A DNA stretch of 64,000 nt. Origin: Halobacillus halophilus DSM 2266 (GTDB lineage Bacteria; Bacillota; Bacilli; Bacillales; Halobacillaceae). The notes beneath the pieces were generated by a model that did no database searches, was not told the DNA's origin, and was given only the letters and a program-made list of their open reading frames with translations. The stretch lies in NCBI RefSeq assembly GCF_000284515.1, contig NC_017668.1, positions 3,534,001-3,598,000 on the forward strand, in the 5' to 3' direction. The position numbers and the translations under genes were made by a program. Below, in pieces: positions 40,450 to 49,506 of the stretch. Position 1 is the first letter of the stretch. Each line of letters opens with the position of its first letter.

Positions 40450-42582
40450 TTACGCTGTCTTTTCTTCTGTTGATTCAAAAATGGATTTGGCCAGAATTTC
40501 TGCTATATCCATTGTGCTCACTTCTTCTTCCACTTCTTTAGCTTTGGTACCATCCGATAACATGGTTAGACAGAATGGACATCCACTTGAAATCATCGTT
40601 GGTTCTACTTCAAGAGCCTGTTCTGTACGAGCTACGTTCACACGGTTCCCTGATTTTTCTTCCATCCACATCATGCCTCCGCCAGCTCCACAGCACATTC
40701 CATTGGATCGATTACGCTTCATTTCGACAACCTCTACGCCAGGAATCATTTCAAGTACTTCGCGAGGCGGCTGGTACACTTCGTTGTAACGGCCCAAGTA
40801 ACAGCTGTCGTGGTAGGTGATCTTCTCATTTACTACACCTTCCGGCTTCAGACGCCCTTCTTTCAGCCATTCAGAAAGCATTTCAGTATGGTGATAAACC
40901 TCCGCTTCAAGACCGAAATCCGGGTATTCATTTTTGAAAATGTTATAAGCGTGCGGATCAATGGTAATGATCTTTTTAACATCATTTTTTTCGAATTCTT
41001 TCATATTTTTTTCAGCCAGTTCCTGGAACAGAAATTCGTTGCCCATCCGGCGTGCTGTATCACCGGAGTTTTGCTCTTTATTACCGAGAATCGCAAATTT
41101 AATGCCGGCTTTATTCATCAGTTTAGCAAAGGCGACGGCGATTTTCTGACTGCGGTTATCGTAAGATCCCATCGAACTGACCCAGAAAAGGTATTCGAAT
41201 TCCTCTCCTGACTTCTTCAGCTCTTTCACAGTAGGGATATGAGCTTCTTCATCGAGGCTTCTCCAGTCTTCTCTTTCCTTCTTGGAAAGTCCCCACGGAT
41301 TCCCCTGGCGTTCAATATTCATCATCGCTCTTTGGCCGTCCGGATCCATTTTTCCTTCTGTAAGAACAAGATAGCGGCGAAGATCTATGATCTTATCAAC
41401 GTGTTCATTCATAACCGGACAGGCATCTTCACAATTACGACAAGTGGTGCAGGCCCATAATTCTTCCTCTGTAATGACATCGCCAATTAAGTTTTTATTG
41501 TGAGCAGCTTCCACGGTAGCGGCCGCTTCATCTGTCCCCTTAGTGCGTGCCATTTGAGCCAGTGTGTTTCCTTCTGTACCTGAGAAGGCATAAGCAGGTA
41601 CCCAGGGTGACTGACCCGTGACAGCGGCACCTTTTTCAGTCAAATGATCCCTCATTTTAATAAGTAAATCCATTGGTGAGAGCATTTTACCTGAGCCTGA
41701 AGCAGGACAGACATTGGTACAGCGTCCACATTCCACACAGGCATACAGGTCAATCATCTGCAGTTGATTCAGTTCTTCAATTTTTCCAACACCAAAGGAA
41801 ACATCTTCTTCGTCTGCTTCTTCATCCATTTCAAAATCAATCGGTTTCAGTTTGCCCGGAGGATCTTCACGGCTTAAGAAAACATTGACCGGTGCTGCCA
41901 GCAAGTGCGCATGCTTGGATTGTGGCACGTACACTAGGAATGTAAGCAGGATAAGCAGGTGAATCCACCACATAATAAAGAATACAGTAGCAGCAGCTGC
42001 CGGAGGAAGCCATGCGAAAGCGTTTGCAATTAACGTCGCAACAGGTTCTGTCCAGGCCCCTTCATGGCCGTGCCAGATTATCCCCATACCATTTCCTACA
42101 AGCACAGTAACCATCAATGTTCCAATAAAAATAAGTACAAGTCCTGCCTTGAAGCTTCTCTTCAAACGGACGAGTTTTTCTATATAACGGCGGTAAAACG
42201 CCCAGATCACAGCTACAATAATCGTTAACGTTACAATCTCCTGGAAAAATGTAAATCCTGGATAAAACGGACCAAGCGGCAAGTGCGAATCAGGAGCTAG
42301 TCCTTTCCAAATAAAATCAATGGCCCCAAATTGAACAAGAATAAAGCCATAGAACATCATAACGTGGATCGCTCCGGATTTCTTATCCTTCAATAGTTTC
42401 TTTTGACCAAACACATAAATCCCAATCTTCTGCAGACGTCTTTTAATCTTGCCATCAAACTCAAATTTCTTCCCCATCTTAATATAAGCGATACGTGTAC
42501 GGACAACGCTTACAAATAAGTATAATCCATAAATCGTAACGCCAAGGAACAAAATCCAGTTTGCAAGTAACAACGGATTCAT
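40450..42582 (-). CDS. fadF: FadF-like membrane Fe-S oxidoreductase
   Basis: 710 residues. N-terminal part has about six membrane helices (to about residue 230). Then come two 4Fe-4S ferredoxin motifs, CVECGRCTNVCPASGSGKML and CTTCRNCEDACPV, and two CCG (heterodisulfide reductase-like) repeats, the second with YHDSCYLGRYNE, GMCCGAGGGMMWMEE and SSGCPFCLTMLSDG. This is the FadF/YwjF architecture, proposed to move electrons from acyl-CoA dehydrogenases via ETF to the quinone pool. It is divergent from clsB. Its promoter spacer contains a TetR-type palindrome. Confidence 0.93.
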   Translation of the reverse strand: MNPLLLANWILFLGVTIYGLYLFVSVVRTRIAYIKMGKKFEFDGKIKRRLQKIGIYVFGQKKLLKDKKSGAIHVMMFYGFILVQFGAIDFIWKGLAPDSHLPLGPFYPGFTFFQEIVTLTIIVAVIWAFYRRYIEKLVRLKRSFKAGLVLIFIGTLMVTVLVGNGMGIIWHGHEGAWTEPVATLIANAFAWLPPAAAATVFFIMWWIHLLILLTFLVYVPQSKHAHLLAAPVNVFLSREDPPGKLKPIDFEMDEEADEEDVSFGVGKIEELNQLQMIDLYACVECGRCTNVCPASGSGKMLSPMDLLIKMRDHLTEKGAAVTGQSPWVPAYAFSGTEGNTLAQMARTKGTDEAAATVEAAHNKNLIGDVITEEELWACTTCRNCEDACPVMNEHVDKIIDLRRYLVLTEGKMDPDGQRAMMNIERQGNPWGLSKKEREDWRSLDEEAHIPTVKELKKSGEEFEYLFWVSSMGSYDNRSQKIAVAFAKLMNKAGIKFAILGNKEQNSGDTARRMGNEFLFQELAEKNMKEFEKNDVKKIITIDPHAYNIFKNEYPDFGLEAEVYHHTEMLSEWLKEGRLKPEGVVNEKITYHDSCYLGRYNEVYQPPREVLEMIPGVEVVEMKRNRSNGMCCGAGGGMMWMEEKSGNRVNVARTEQALEVEPTMISSGCPFCLTMLSDGTKAKEVEEEVSTMDIAEILAKSIFESTEEKTA

Positions 42583-42671
42583 TTGTTCTCCCCCTCTTAG
42601 TTGTTATCGCAGATGCGATTCTCCTTTTTTATCGGCCCAGAAACTTAGAAATTTCTGAATCTTATAGCTTT

Positions 42672-42701
42672 ACTATAAATTATGAATGAGCATTCAGTCA
42701 A
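42672..42701 (-). promoter_or_regulatory. fadF promoter overlapping a TetR-type operator
   Basis: Minus strand TTGACT (42696-42701) and TATAGT (42672-42677) with an 18-base spacer. The spacer contains the palindrome TGAATG-AG-CATTCA (42683-42696 on plus). Binding there would block RNA polymerase. Its arms match the site at 40340-40357. Confidence 0.7.
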
Positions 42702-42778
42702 CATGTTTTCATTTTTTTCCTATTGAAAAGAAATCATATGGGAAGACTAAGCGACAGATGGCACTGGGAGGCGGAAAC

Positions 42779-43966
42779 ATGATAGTCGTAATCATACTGA
42801 TTAGTATAGCTACCTTTATTTTACTGTTAATTACAGATTTTAAAATGGGACAAATATCCCACAAAAAAACAGGATATCCGATAAACACTGAAGAAACACA
42901 CGGTCAATACGAACTTTTTTCTAATGGATTAACGCTCTTTGAAGCATTTTTTCAGGATATTGCTGAAGCTAAAGTAAGAGTCGACATCAGCTTCTTTCTC
43001 ATCGACCAGAATGAAATCAGCAGGAAATTTTTAGACATATTAAAGAAAAAAGCGCAGGAAGGAGTACCTGTTCACCTGCTTGGTGATCGTCTAGGGTGCT
43101 ACCTGATCAATAAACAGATCAGGAATGAACTTAAAGCATCTGGCGTTCACTTTGCATTCGCTGAAAAACCCAGATTTCCTTTGTTCTTCTACCATTTAAA
43201 TCGGAGAAACCACCGAAAAATTACAGTGATTGATGGAAAGGTGGCCTATATTGGAGGGTTCAATGTGGGGAGCAACTATACTGGGCATAACCCAAAATTT
43301 GGAGACTGGCGTGATTACCATTTGCGATACACAGGCGCAGTAGTTGAGAAACTTCATGCTGTTTTCCTAAAAGACTGGTATGAATCCACCGGGGAGAAAT
43401 TAACAACCATAAAATTAAGACACCCTGAAGGGAAGAAAGTATCCGTCCTTGACTCGGATGGAATTGGTGTAGCGGAAGAATTTAACCGGTTAATCCGCTC
43501 TGCTTCAAAAGAAATTATAATAGGAACGCCTTACTTCATTCCAACCCATGAGCTGCTCCATTCATTAAAAAATGCTTTAAAAAACGGAATTGAACTATAC
43601 ATCTTAGTTCCTATGAAATCGGACCATCCGTTTGTTAAGGAAGCCGGCATCGTTTTCCTAAACGAGCTTTATCAAAGAGGAGCTCATATTAAATTTTTTG
43701 ATGCAGGATTTTACCATTCAAAAGTATTCATAGTGGATGGGGAATGTGCGGATATCGGTACCGCGAATTTCGACAGGAGAAGCTTCTTTTTAAATAAAGA
43801 AGTGAATACCTATGTTTATGACAAAACGTTCATCGCAGCGGTTCGCGACACTTATTTTCAAGATATGAAAGATGCCGTGCCATTTAATGAAAGCTGGCTT
43901 AAAAACCGCTCTCTAAGTACAAAAATCAATGAAAAAATCGCAGCCAAGCTGCGACCTTTACTTTGA
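42779..43966 (+). CDS. clsB: Cardiolipin synthase-like phospholipase D protein (YwjE/ClsB)
   Basis: Membrane-bound PLD-superfamily enzyme that should make cardiolipin from phosphatidylglycerol. 395 residues from the ATG at 42779, after GGGAGGCGG. One N-terminal helix (MIVVIILISIATFILLLI) and two HKD motifs: NHRKITVIDGKVAYIGGFN and YHSKVFIVDGECADIGTANF. B. subtilis has the minor cardiolipin synthase ywjE next to fadF, the same arrangement. It is shorter than ClsA, with one instead of two N-terminal helices. Cardiolipin matters for osmotic adaptation in halophilic bacilli (general knowledge). Confidence 0.9.
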   Translation: MIVVIILISIATFILLLITDFKMGQISHKKTGYPINTEETHGQYELFSNGLTLFEAFFQDIAEAKVRVDISFFLIDQNEISRKFLDILKKKAQEGVPVHLLGDRLGCYLINKQIRNELKASGVHFAFAEKPRFPLFFYHLNRRNHRKITVIDGKVAYIGGFNVGSNYTGHNPKFGDWRDYHLRYTGAVVEKLHAVFLKDWYESTGEKLTTIKLRHPEGKKVSVLDSDGIGVAEEFNRLIRSASKEIIIGTPYFIPTHELLHSLKNALKNGIELYILVPMKSDHPFVKEAGIVFLNELYQRGAHIKFFDAGFYHSKVFIVDGECADIGTANFDRRSFFLNKEVNTYVYDKTFIAAVRDTYFQDMKDAVPFNESWLKNRSLSTKINEKIAAKLRPLL

Positions 43967-43967
43967 T

Positions 43968-44147
43968 TTATTTAAAGATTTCCGTAAACACGGGTCCTAT
44001 CCACAACATAACTTTAAAACCTAAGTAAATACCAACGATTCCAGCTACTCCAGCCAGTGCAGGCGGGGCTGGGATCGGAAGTTTTAAAGCTGCAAATACA
44101 ATGCCAACAACTAAACCAGTGACTAACGCTAAAATAATTTCTTTCAC
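43968..44147 (-). CDS. XapX-domain small membrane protein
   Basis: 59 residues from the GTG at 44147, 8 bases after AGGAGG. Sequence MKEIILALVTGLVVGIVFAA, then LKLPIPAPPALAGVAGIVG, then YLGFKVMLW: two membrane helices around the P-x-P-x-P-P-A-L-A-G motif, which defines the XapX family. Function unknown. It is convergent with clsB, 1 bp between the stops. Confidence 0.85.
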   Translation of the reverse strand: MKEIILALVTGLVVGIVFAALKLPIPAPPALAGVAGIVGIYLGFKVMLWIGPVFTEIFK

Positions 44148-44274
44148 ATGCTCGTCCTCCTTTTCATCATCTATCCTTTACGCTTTCTTTCATTACCAAA
44201 CTTTACTGTTCTTATTTTATCAATTGGATCTGTTAAACTGTCGTGTTGATTTTAAGATAAAGCTCCCATTACTT

Positions 44275-44771
44275 GAAGACTCAGTTTCGAGATAAGTTGG
44301 GTCCGTTACTCTATGTAGAAGAGGGCTGGTGGAGAAATAGCTCGCTTTCCTATGGGGGAACGGTGAGCTTCCTCGCTCGTTTCACTCCCTGCGGGATCTC
44401 ACCTAGTCCCTTCTCCCATGGGAGTCTCATCATTTCCCCACCACCCCAACTATAATGTTGCGAACGGACCCTTCCAGAAGAGAATGGTTCTCCTCTGTAA
44501 TCTGTAGGGAATGCTATCATGACGGGCTGTGTGGGTCGTTATATCCTAACTACATGGTCTAATACTTCATTATGCAGGTGATGGTTGAAGTGGTTTCGAG
44601 CTTCTGATTTGGCCAGGTCCGGAGGGGGATGATGAAGACTCCTGCGGGATAAACATGATCGGTGAGACCCCGGAAGTCGAAGACTGAGGAGGCTCAGCAC
44701 ATGCCCGCGGAAAGCGAATCATCCCCCGCAGGACCTTTCTTGTCATAAAAGTATCTCGAAACTGAGTCTTC
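44275..44771. repeat. Mosaic inverted-repeat element, copy B (497 bp)
   Basis: Bounded by GAAGACTCAGTTTCGAGATA and TATCTCGAAACTGAGTCTTC. It contains two large GC-rich palindromes: one at about 44325-44445 (arms with CTCGCTTTCC and CTCCCATGGGAG, and GGTGAGCTTCC/GGGATCTCACC) and one at about 44615-44735 (GACTCCTGCGGG, GGTGAGACCCCG, CCCGCGGAAAGCGAATC). Copy D at 59320-59830 has the same order. No transposase. Confidence 0.85.
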
Positions 44772-44892
44772 CACAATCCGGCCCTATTGCGTAATAAGCC
44801 TTATGAAAAACAAAAATAAACTATAACAGAGCCTATCAAAAGCAGACGACTTTATGCATACATAAGGTACCGAGGCAAAGAATGCCACAAAA

Positions 44893-44910
44893 AAGAGCGC
44901 CCTGCTCTTT
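44893..44910. terminator. Terminator after argS
   Basis: AAGAGC and GCTCTT with flanking A and T runs (about 9 bp in all) and a 5-base loop. It can work in both directions; argS ends 34 bp upstream on the minus strand. Confidence 0.75.
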
Positions 44911-44946
44911 TTTTATGCGAAGACGCCCTTTAGTCATTTTATGAAC

Positions 44947-46614
44947 TTACATCTGTTCTGGTGCGGAAACACCGATGATTTTCAGCGCATTGCTCAGAGT
45001 AATACGAACAGCTTTCATTAGTGAAAGTCGTGAAGCTGTAAGTTCAGGATTTTCCTGATCGAGTACTTTCTCCGCATTGTAAAAACTGTGAAGATTAGAT
45101 GCCAGATCAAATGCATACTGAGTCACACGGTGAGGGGTTCTTTTTTCTGCAGCATCTGCGACCAGCTGCGGAAATTCACCAAGCCTTTTTAGCAGATCTT
45201 CTTCTTTTTCAGCTGTTAAAAGACTTCCGTTAAACGTATCATCCGTCAGCCCCTTTTCCTCTGCCTGTTTCAGCATCGTACATATGCGGGCGTGAGCGTA
45301 CTGTACATAATAAACAGGGTTTTCATTAGATTCTGAGCGGGCCAGGTCCATATCAAAATCCAGGTGTGAATCACTGGAACGCATGGAGAAGAAATAACGC
45401 ATCGCGTCAATACCAACTTCCTCCATCAATTCACGAAGGGTAACAGCTTTTCCAGTACGCTTACTCATTTTCACTTTTTCGCCGTCCTGGAACAGGTTGA
45501 CCATTTGGATAATCTCTACTTCCAGTGTATCTTCATCATAGCCCAGGGCTTGAATCGCTGCTTTCATACGTGGAATATATCCATGGTGATCGGCACCCCA
45601 AATATTGATAAGTGTATCGAACCCGCGGTCCAGTTTGTTTTTGTGATAAGCGATATCCGGCGTCAGATAAGTGTACGTGCCATCATTTTTAATGAGGACG
45701 CGATCTTTATCATCACTGAATTTCGTTGTCTCAAACCAGGTAGCTCCGTCCTTTTCATAGACAAAGTCTTTTTCTTTCAGAACCTGCAGCGCATTTTCAA
45801 TCCGGTCACCTTCATATAGCGAAGTTTCTGAGAACCATTCATCAAAAGGCACTCTAAATTCTTCCAGATCCGTTTTAATCTTATTCAGTTCATATTGCAA
45901 ACCGTACTCACGGAAGAACTTCAAACGATCCTGTGCAGATTCTTCTGCCCATTTCTCTCCCTCTTCCGAAGCAAGCTTCCTTCCTAGTTCTACGATATCA
46001 CGACCATGGTATCCATCTTCCGGCATCTCCCATTCTTTCCCTAATGCCTGCATGTAGCGTGCTTCTACAGAAAGAGCAAGATTAGCCATTTGGTTCCCGG
46101 CATCATTAATATAGTACTCTCTGGAAACATCGTAGCCTGCAGCATCCAACACGTTGCATAACGAGTCCCCTACTGCTGCTCCCCTTGCGTGACCAAGGTG
46201 TAAGGTTCCGGTCGGATTAGCAGATACAAATTCCACTTGAATCCTATGACCTTTCCCACTTTCGCTGCGACCATACTGACTGTCCGCTTCCAGAATGGAA
46301 GGAACCAGTTCAGTCAAGTACTGATTGTTCATATAGAAATTAATAAAGCCTGGACCTGCAATTTCTATCTTTTCTATTGAGGCTTGTGATCGATCAAATT
46401 GTTCAACAAGTTCTGAAGCAATCGCACGCGGATTCTTCTTTGCTATTCTGGCGAGCTGCATCGCCATGTTTGTTGCATAATCGCCGTGAGCTTTATCCTT
46501 TGGCTGCTCTAACACAACCTCCGGCATTTCCTCTTCCCCGGCAAGCTCAGCTGAAAGCACGGCGCGGACGATTTCTTTCTTCAGATTTTCTTCCATTTGT
46601 TCAACGATATTCAT
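44947..46614 (-). CDS. argS: Arginyl-tRNA synthetase
   Basis: Class I synthetase, 555 residues. HIGH-type motif in [19 protein letters not shown] and KMSK-type motif in [18 protein letters not shown]-terminal Add1 domain and C-terminal DALR anticodon domain ([27 protein letters not shown]) are complete. The start codon overlaps the upstream ywiB stop by 4 bp (ATGA). GAGGAGGAG precedes it. No T-box leader was found in front of ywiB. Confidence 0.97.
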   Translation of the reverse strand: MNIVEQMEENLKKEIVRAVLSAELAGEEEMPEVVLEQPKDKAHGDYATNMAMQLARIAKKNPRAIASELVEQFDRSQASIEKIEIAGPGFINFYMNNQYLTELVPSILEADSQYGRSESGKGHRIQVEFVSANPTGTLHLGHARGAAVGDSLCNVLDAAGYDVSREYYINDAGNQMANLALSVEARYMQALGKEWEMPEDGYHGRDIVELGRKLASEEGEKWAEESAQDRLKFFREYGLQYELNKIKTDLEEFRVPFDEWFSETSLYEGDRIENALQVLKEKDFVYEKDGATWFETTKFSDDKDRVLIKNDGTYTYLTPDIAYHKNKLDRGFDTLINIWGADHHGYIPRMKAAIQALGYDEDTLEVEIIQMVNLFQDGEKVKMSKRTGKAVTLRELMEEVGIDAMRYFFSMRSSDSHLDFDMDLARSESNENPVYYVQYAHARICTMLKQAEEKGLTDDTFNGSLLTAEKEEDLLKRLGEFPQLVADAAEKRTPHRVTQYAFDLASNLHSFYNAEKVLDQENPELTASRLSLMKAVRITLSNALKIIGVSAPEQM

Positions 46615-47051
46615 GATTCACTCTCCTCCTCAAACGTCAATGTCAAGCGATGATCCTGCGTTACTTCATGATTCAACGTCATCTGATAATGAAGAAATAA
46701 TCGGCCGCCCATTGCTTCATCAAGGGAACTGAACTCCATTTCTTCTGTATAAGTTTTCATATGGAAATCACCATAAGTATGATGATATAAATTCTCTGTT
46801 TCTACTTCAGGCTGAAAAACCTGACGCATATCTATACCACCGCTTCGTTTTATGCTGACATGCCCTGGCTTAACGGTGATCATCGTATTTACAGGATCTC
46901 CTTCATCAGGATGTTCTGTAAAAGTAATCACCTGAGTCTGGCCACGCGCAAAAAACTGACCGGCTTCGTTTACTTCCATCGTCTCTTTGCGATCCGTGTC
47001 TCTGATTTCCGTAACGAGCTGCACCTGGATGTCCTTAGCATTACTTGTCAT
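46611..47051 (-). CDS. ywiB: DUF1934 calycin-like protein YwiB
   Basis: 146 residues, a beta-barrel protein of the DUF1934 family, found next to argS in most bacilli. Visible pattern: a run of amphipathic strands ([44 protein letters not shown]), and the central [18 protein letters not shown]. No catalytic site is evident. Translationally coupled to argS, suggesting a link to its expression or to arginine/polyamine metabolism, but the function is unknown. Confidence 0.88.
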   Translation of the reverse strand: MTSNAKDIQVQLVTEIRDTDRKETMEVNEAGQFFARGQTQVITFTEHPDEGDPVNTMITVKPGHVSIKRSGGIDMRQVFQPEVETENLYHHTYGDFHMKTYTEEMEFSSLDEAMGGRLFLHYQMTLNHEVTQDHRLTLTFEEESES

Positions 47052-47144
47052 TTCTTCGTCCTCCCTCCAAAGGGTTTACGTACACTATAACTTGTTTATT
47101 ATAAGAATTCATTCACAAAAACGCAAGAGGATCCCCTGGCTTCG

Positions 47145-47594
47145 TTACTCCTGAACCAACCTGTCCACCTGATTTTGGATATCACTAATCTCCGTGATAT
47201 GGGCCGGTACACTGTAACTTGCGTATAACACGACAAGTGCTGCGACAATCAGCGCAAACCAGGGATAGGATAGTTGTTTCTTAAAAGGACGACGGTCCGG
47301 AACAAATAATAACAATAGAAATGGCAGCAACAGTCCAATCACAATGACATCCATTCTCCACTGCTGATTCTCCTCGGAGATGGATAAAGAAAAGCTGATT
47401 GCTTGATCTATTCGATCTTCAATAGCAATTTCAGTGGTTTCTTTAGAAAATAGTCCTTTTTCAATTGTTAGTGTCTCATTACTAAGCGAATAACTATATC
47501 CTGAAGGGTTCCATTCCCCTATAAACGTTACAAGAATTAGACTCATCATGATAATGGCATACGTGAGCGTAATGCCTATAATCTTTTTATCCAA
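47145..47594 (-). CDS. Membrane protein of unknown function
   Basis: About 149 residues from the TTG at 47594, 8 bases after AAAGGAG; an in-frame ATG at 47615 would precede the ribosome site. Three membrane helices: ITLTYAIIMMSLILVTFIG, IVIGLLLPFLLLLFVP and WFALIVAALVVLYASY. Between helices 1 and 2 is an extracytoplasmic loop with SNETLTIEKGLFSKET. The C terminus (EISDIQNQVDRLVQ) is polar. I do not recognise the family. It stands alone between ywiB and speB. Confidence 0.7.
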   Translation of the reverse strand: MDKKIIGITLTYAIIMMSLILVTFIGEWNPSGYSYSLSNETLTIEKGLFSKETTEIAIEDRIDQAISFSLSISEENQQWRMDVIVIGLLLPFLLLLFVPDRRPFKKQLSYPWFALIVAALVVLYASYSVPAHITEISDIQNQVDRLVQE

Positions 47595-47668
47595 AAGAAG
47601 CGCTCCTTTATTCATCTCATATAGAAAAGCCCCTATGAAAAATCATAGCGGCTGTTTCATTCTATCAT

Positions 47669-48541
47669 TTATTTTACAAACCCCAAAAGCATTTCGCGTA
47701 AGAATTTACTGGCTGCAATCGGAGTCTTTTCTGTCGGGTCATAAGCGGGAGCCACTTCAACAAGGTCAGCCCCTACCACGTTTAAATCGCTGCCTGCCAT
47801 TTCATGAATGGAAGCAAGAAGCTCCTTAGAGGAAATCCCTCCTGCTTCTGCTGTCCCCGTTCCCGGGGCATAAGCAGGATCAAGTACATCAATATCAATG
47901 GTTACATAAACGGGACGACCAGATAGCTCCGGCAGAATTTTTTTCAGGGGCTCAAGCACTTCATATCTAGCCATGAACATGCCGCTTTCTTCCGCATATT
48001 GAAACTCTTCTCTCATCCCTGAGCGGATGCCAAACGAATACACATCTTCAGCTCCGATCAGCTCGCATGCTTTCCTAATAGGAGTCGAATGGGATAGCGT
48101 CTCGCCTTCGTATTCTTCCCTGAGGTCAGCATGAGCATCAATATGAATCACAGCAAGTTCTGGATATTTCCTGTACATCGCTTTTAAGACTGGCCATGTA
48201 ACCAGATGCTCGCCGCCCAGTCCGAAAGGTATCTTCCCTTTCTCCAAAAGTTCATCCATATAGCCTTCAATAATATCAATACTTTTCTGGGGATTTCCAA
48301 AGGGGAGGAGCAAATCACCTGCATCGTGGTACTTGATTTCTTCTAAATGTCTATCCAGATAAGGACTATATTCTTCAAGGCCGATCGAGGCTTCGCGGAT
48401 GCGGCTCGGACCAAATCGGGAGCCCGGACGGAAGCTGACAGTCCAGTCCATTGGCATTCCGTAAATTACGGCATCCGCCTCCTGTTCGGAAGCCCGGCTC
48501 ATGATAAACACTTTTCCAGAATAGGCTTCATCAAATCTCAT
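47669..48541 (-). CDS. speB: Agmatinase
   Basis: Hydrolyses agmatine to putrescine and urea. 290 residues from the ATG at 48541, preceded by AAAGGGTGA; an ATG three codons upstream overlaps the speE end and is less likely. Mn-binding motifs of the ureohydrolase fold: GGEHLVTW, VIHIDAHADLREEY and YVTIDIDVLDPAYAPGTGT. It directly follows speE (5 bp), so the two form the spermidine operon. Confidence 0.96.
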   Translation of the reverse strand: MRFDEAYSGKVFIMSRASEQEADAVIYGMPMDWTVSFRPGSRFGPSRIREASIGLEEYSPYLDRHLEEIKYHDAGDLLLPFGNPQKSIDIIEGYMDELLEKGKIPFGLGGEHLVTWPVLKAMYRKYPELAVIHIDAHADLREEYEGETLSHSTPIRKACELIGAEDVYSFGIRSGMREEFQYAEESGMFMARYEVLEPLKKILPELSGRPVYVTIDIDVLDPAYAPGTGTAEAGGISSKELLASIHEMAGSDLNVVGADLVEVAPAYDPTEKTPIAASKFLREMLLGFVK

Positions 48542-48546
48542 CGAAC

Positions 48547-49377
48547 TCACCCTTTCGTCAAATCTTTAACGAATTTTGGTAAAGCAAAGCAGGCCTGGTG
48601 AAGCTCCTCTGTATAATACTTCGTTTCCATCTCTGTAAACCGATGAGCAGGAACCTGAAGAGGATCATAGATTTTACTTCCCATAGTAAACGTCCAAAGA
48701 CCGCTTGGATACGTTGGTATATTGGCCGTGTACACTTTGGTGATCGGAAATGTTTCTTTTACATCTCCATAAACCTGTCGAATTAAATCAGCCTTGAACC
48801 AGGGGTTATCAGTCTGAGCAACGAAGATTCCGTCTTCTTTTAATGCTTTCGCAATCCCTTCATAGAAGCCTTTTGAAAATAGATTAACAGCAGGACCCAC
48901 CGGTTCTGTTGAATCTACCATAATGACGTCATAAGCACGCTCGCTTTCCGCAATGTGCATGAAGCCATCTGCCACCTTAACCTCTACACGCTCATCGTCC
49001 AGAGCACCGGCAATAGAAGGCAGATATTGTTTGGAGTATTCAATAACTTTGCCGTCAATTTCTACCAGTGTGGCTTTTTCAACACTTTCATGCTTCAGTA
49101 CTTCACGAATCACACCGCCATCTCCGCCGCCGACTACCAAAACCTGTTTCGGACTCGGGTGGGTGTGGAGCGGTACATGGGCCAGCATCTCATGGTAAAC
49201 AAACTCATCTTTTTCCGTGGTCATAACCATGTCGTCGAGCACCAGCATGTTGCCCCACTCTTCTGTCTCAAGCATTTCTAACTCCTGAAAATCTGTTTTT
49301 TCGTTATGAAGGGACTGTTTTACTTTAGCCGTAATTCCGAAATTTTCTGTCTGCTTCTCAGTAAACCACGTGCTCAT
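48547..49377 (-). CDS. speE: Spermidine synthase
   Basis: Transfers the aminopropyl group of decarboxylated SAM to putrescine. 276 residues. Methyltransferase-like fold with [18 protein letters not shown] (dcSAM site), [18 protein letters not shown] (catalytic Asp) and the putrescine-site region [14 protein letters not shown]. It is first in the speE-speB operon and divergent from pbpG, as in B. subtilis ywhF-ywhG beside ywhE. Confidence 0.97.
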   Translation of the reverse strand: MSTWFTEKQTENFGITAKVKQSLHNEKTDFQELEMLETEEWGNMLVLDDMVMTTEKDEFVYHEMLAHVPLHTHPSPKQVLVVGGGDGGVIREVLKHESVEKATLVEIDGKVIEYSKQYLPSIAGALDDERVEVKVADGFMHIAESERAYDVIMVDSTEPVGPAVNLFSKGFYEGIAKALKEDGIFVAQTDNPWFKADLIRQVYGDVKETFPITKVYTANIPTYPSGLWTFTMGSKIYDPLQVPAHRFTEMETKYYTEELHQACFALPKFVKDLTKG

Positions 49378-49393
49378 CTATGCATTCTCCTTT

Positions 49394-49422
49394 GTATATC
49401 CATAGTTCTTTATTACATAATT
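49394..49422 (+). promoter_or_regulatory. Forespore-type (sigma-G/F) promoter candidate for pbpG
   Basis: GTATA (49394-49398), 17-base spacer, CATAATT (49416-49422). This fits the sigma-G pattern with one mismatch in the -10. It leaves a leader of about 75 nt. B. subtilis pbpG is transcribed in the forespore. Confidence 0.6.
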
Positions 49423-49506
49423 CGTCATGAGAGGTTTATTTTACTACGTATTCTCACATAATAATAGCAGTCTTTATTCATTCTTAACAGTTGGGAGTCT
49501 AGAAGA

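Noticed and set aside
44273-44455. 60-codon frame, also seen at 59318-59554
   Set aside because: Both start inside the terminal repeat of copies B and D and read through the palindrome; the shared peptide reflects the shared DNA repeat, not a gene.
47052-47144. T-box leader ahead of the ywiB-argS pair
   Set aside because: The gap is short and lacks the conserved T-box bulge and a terminator.
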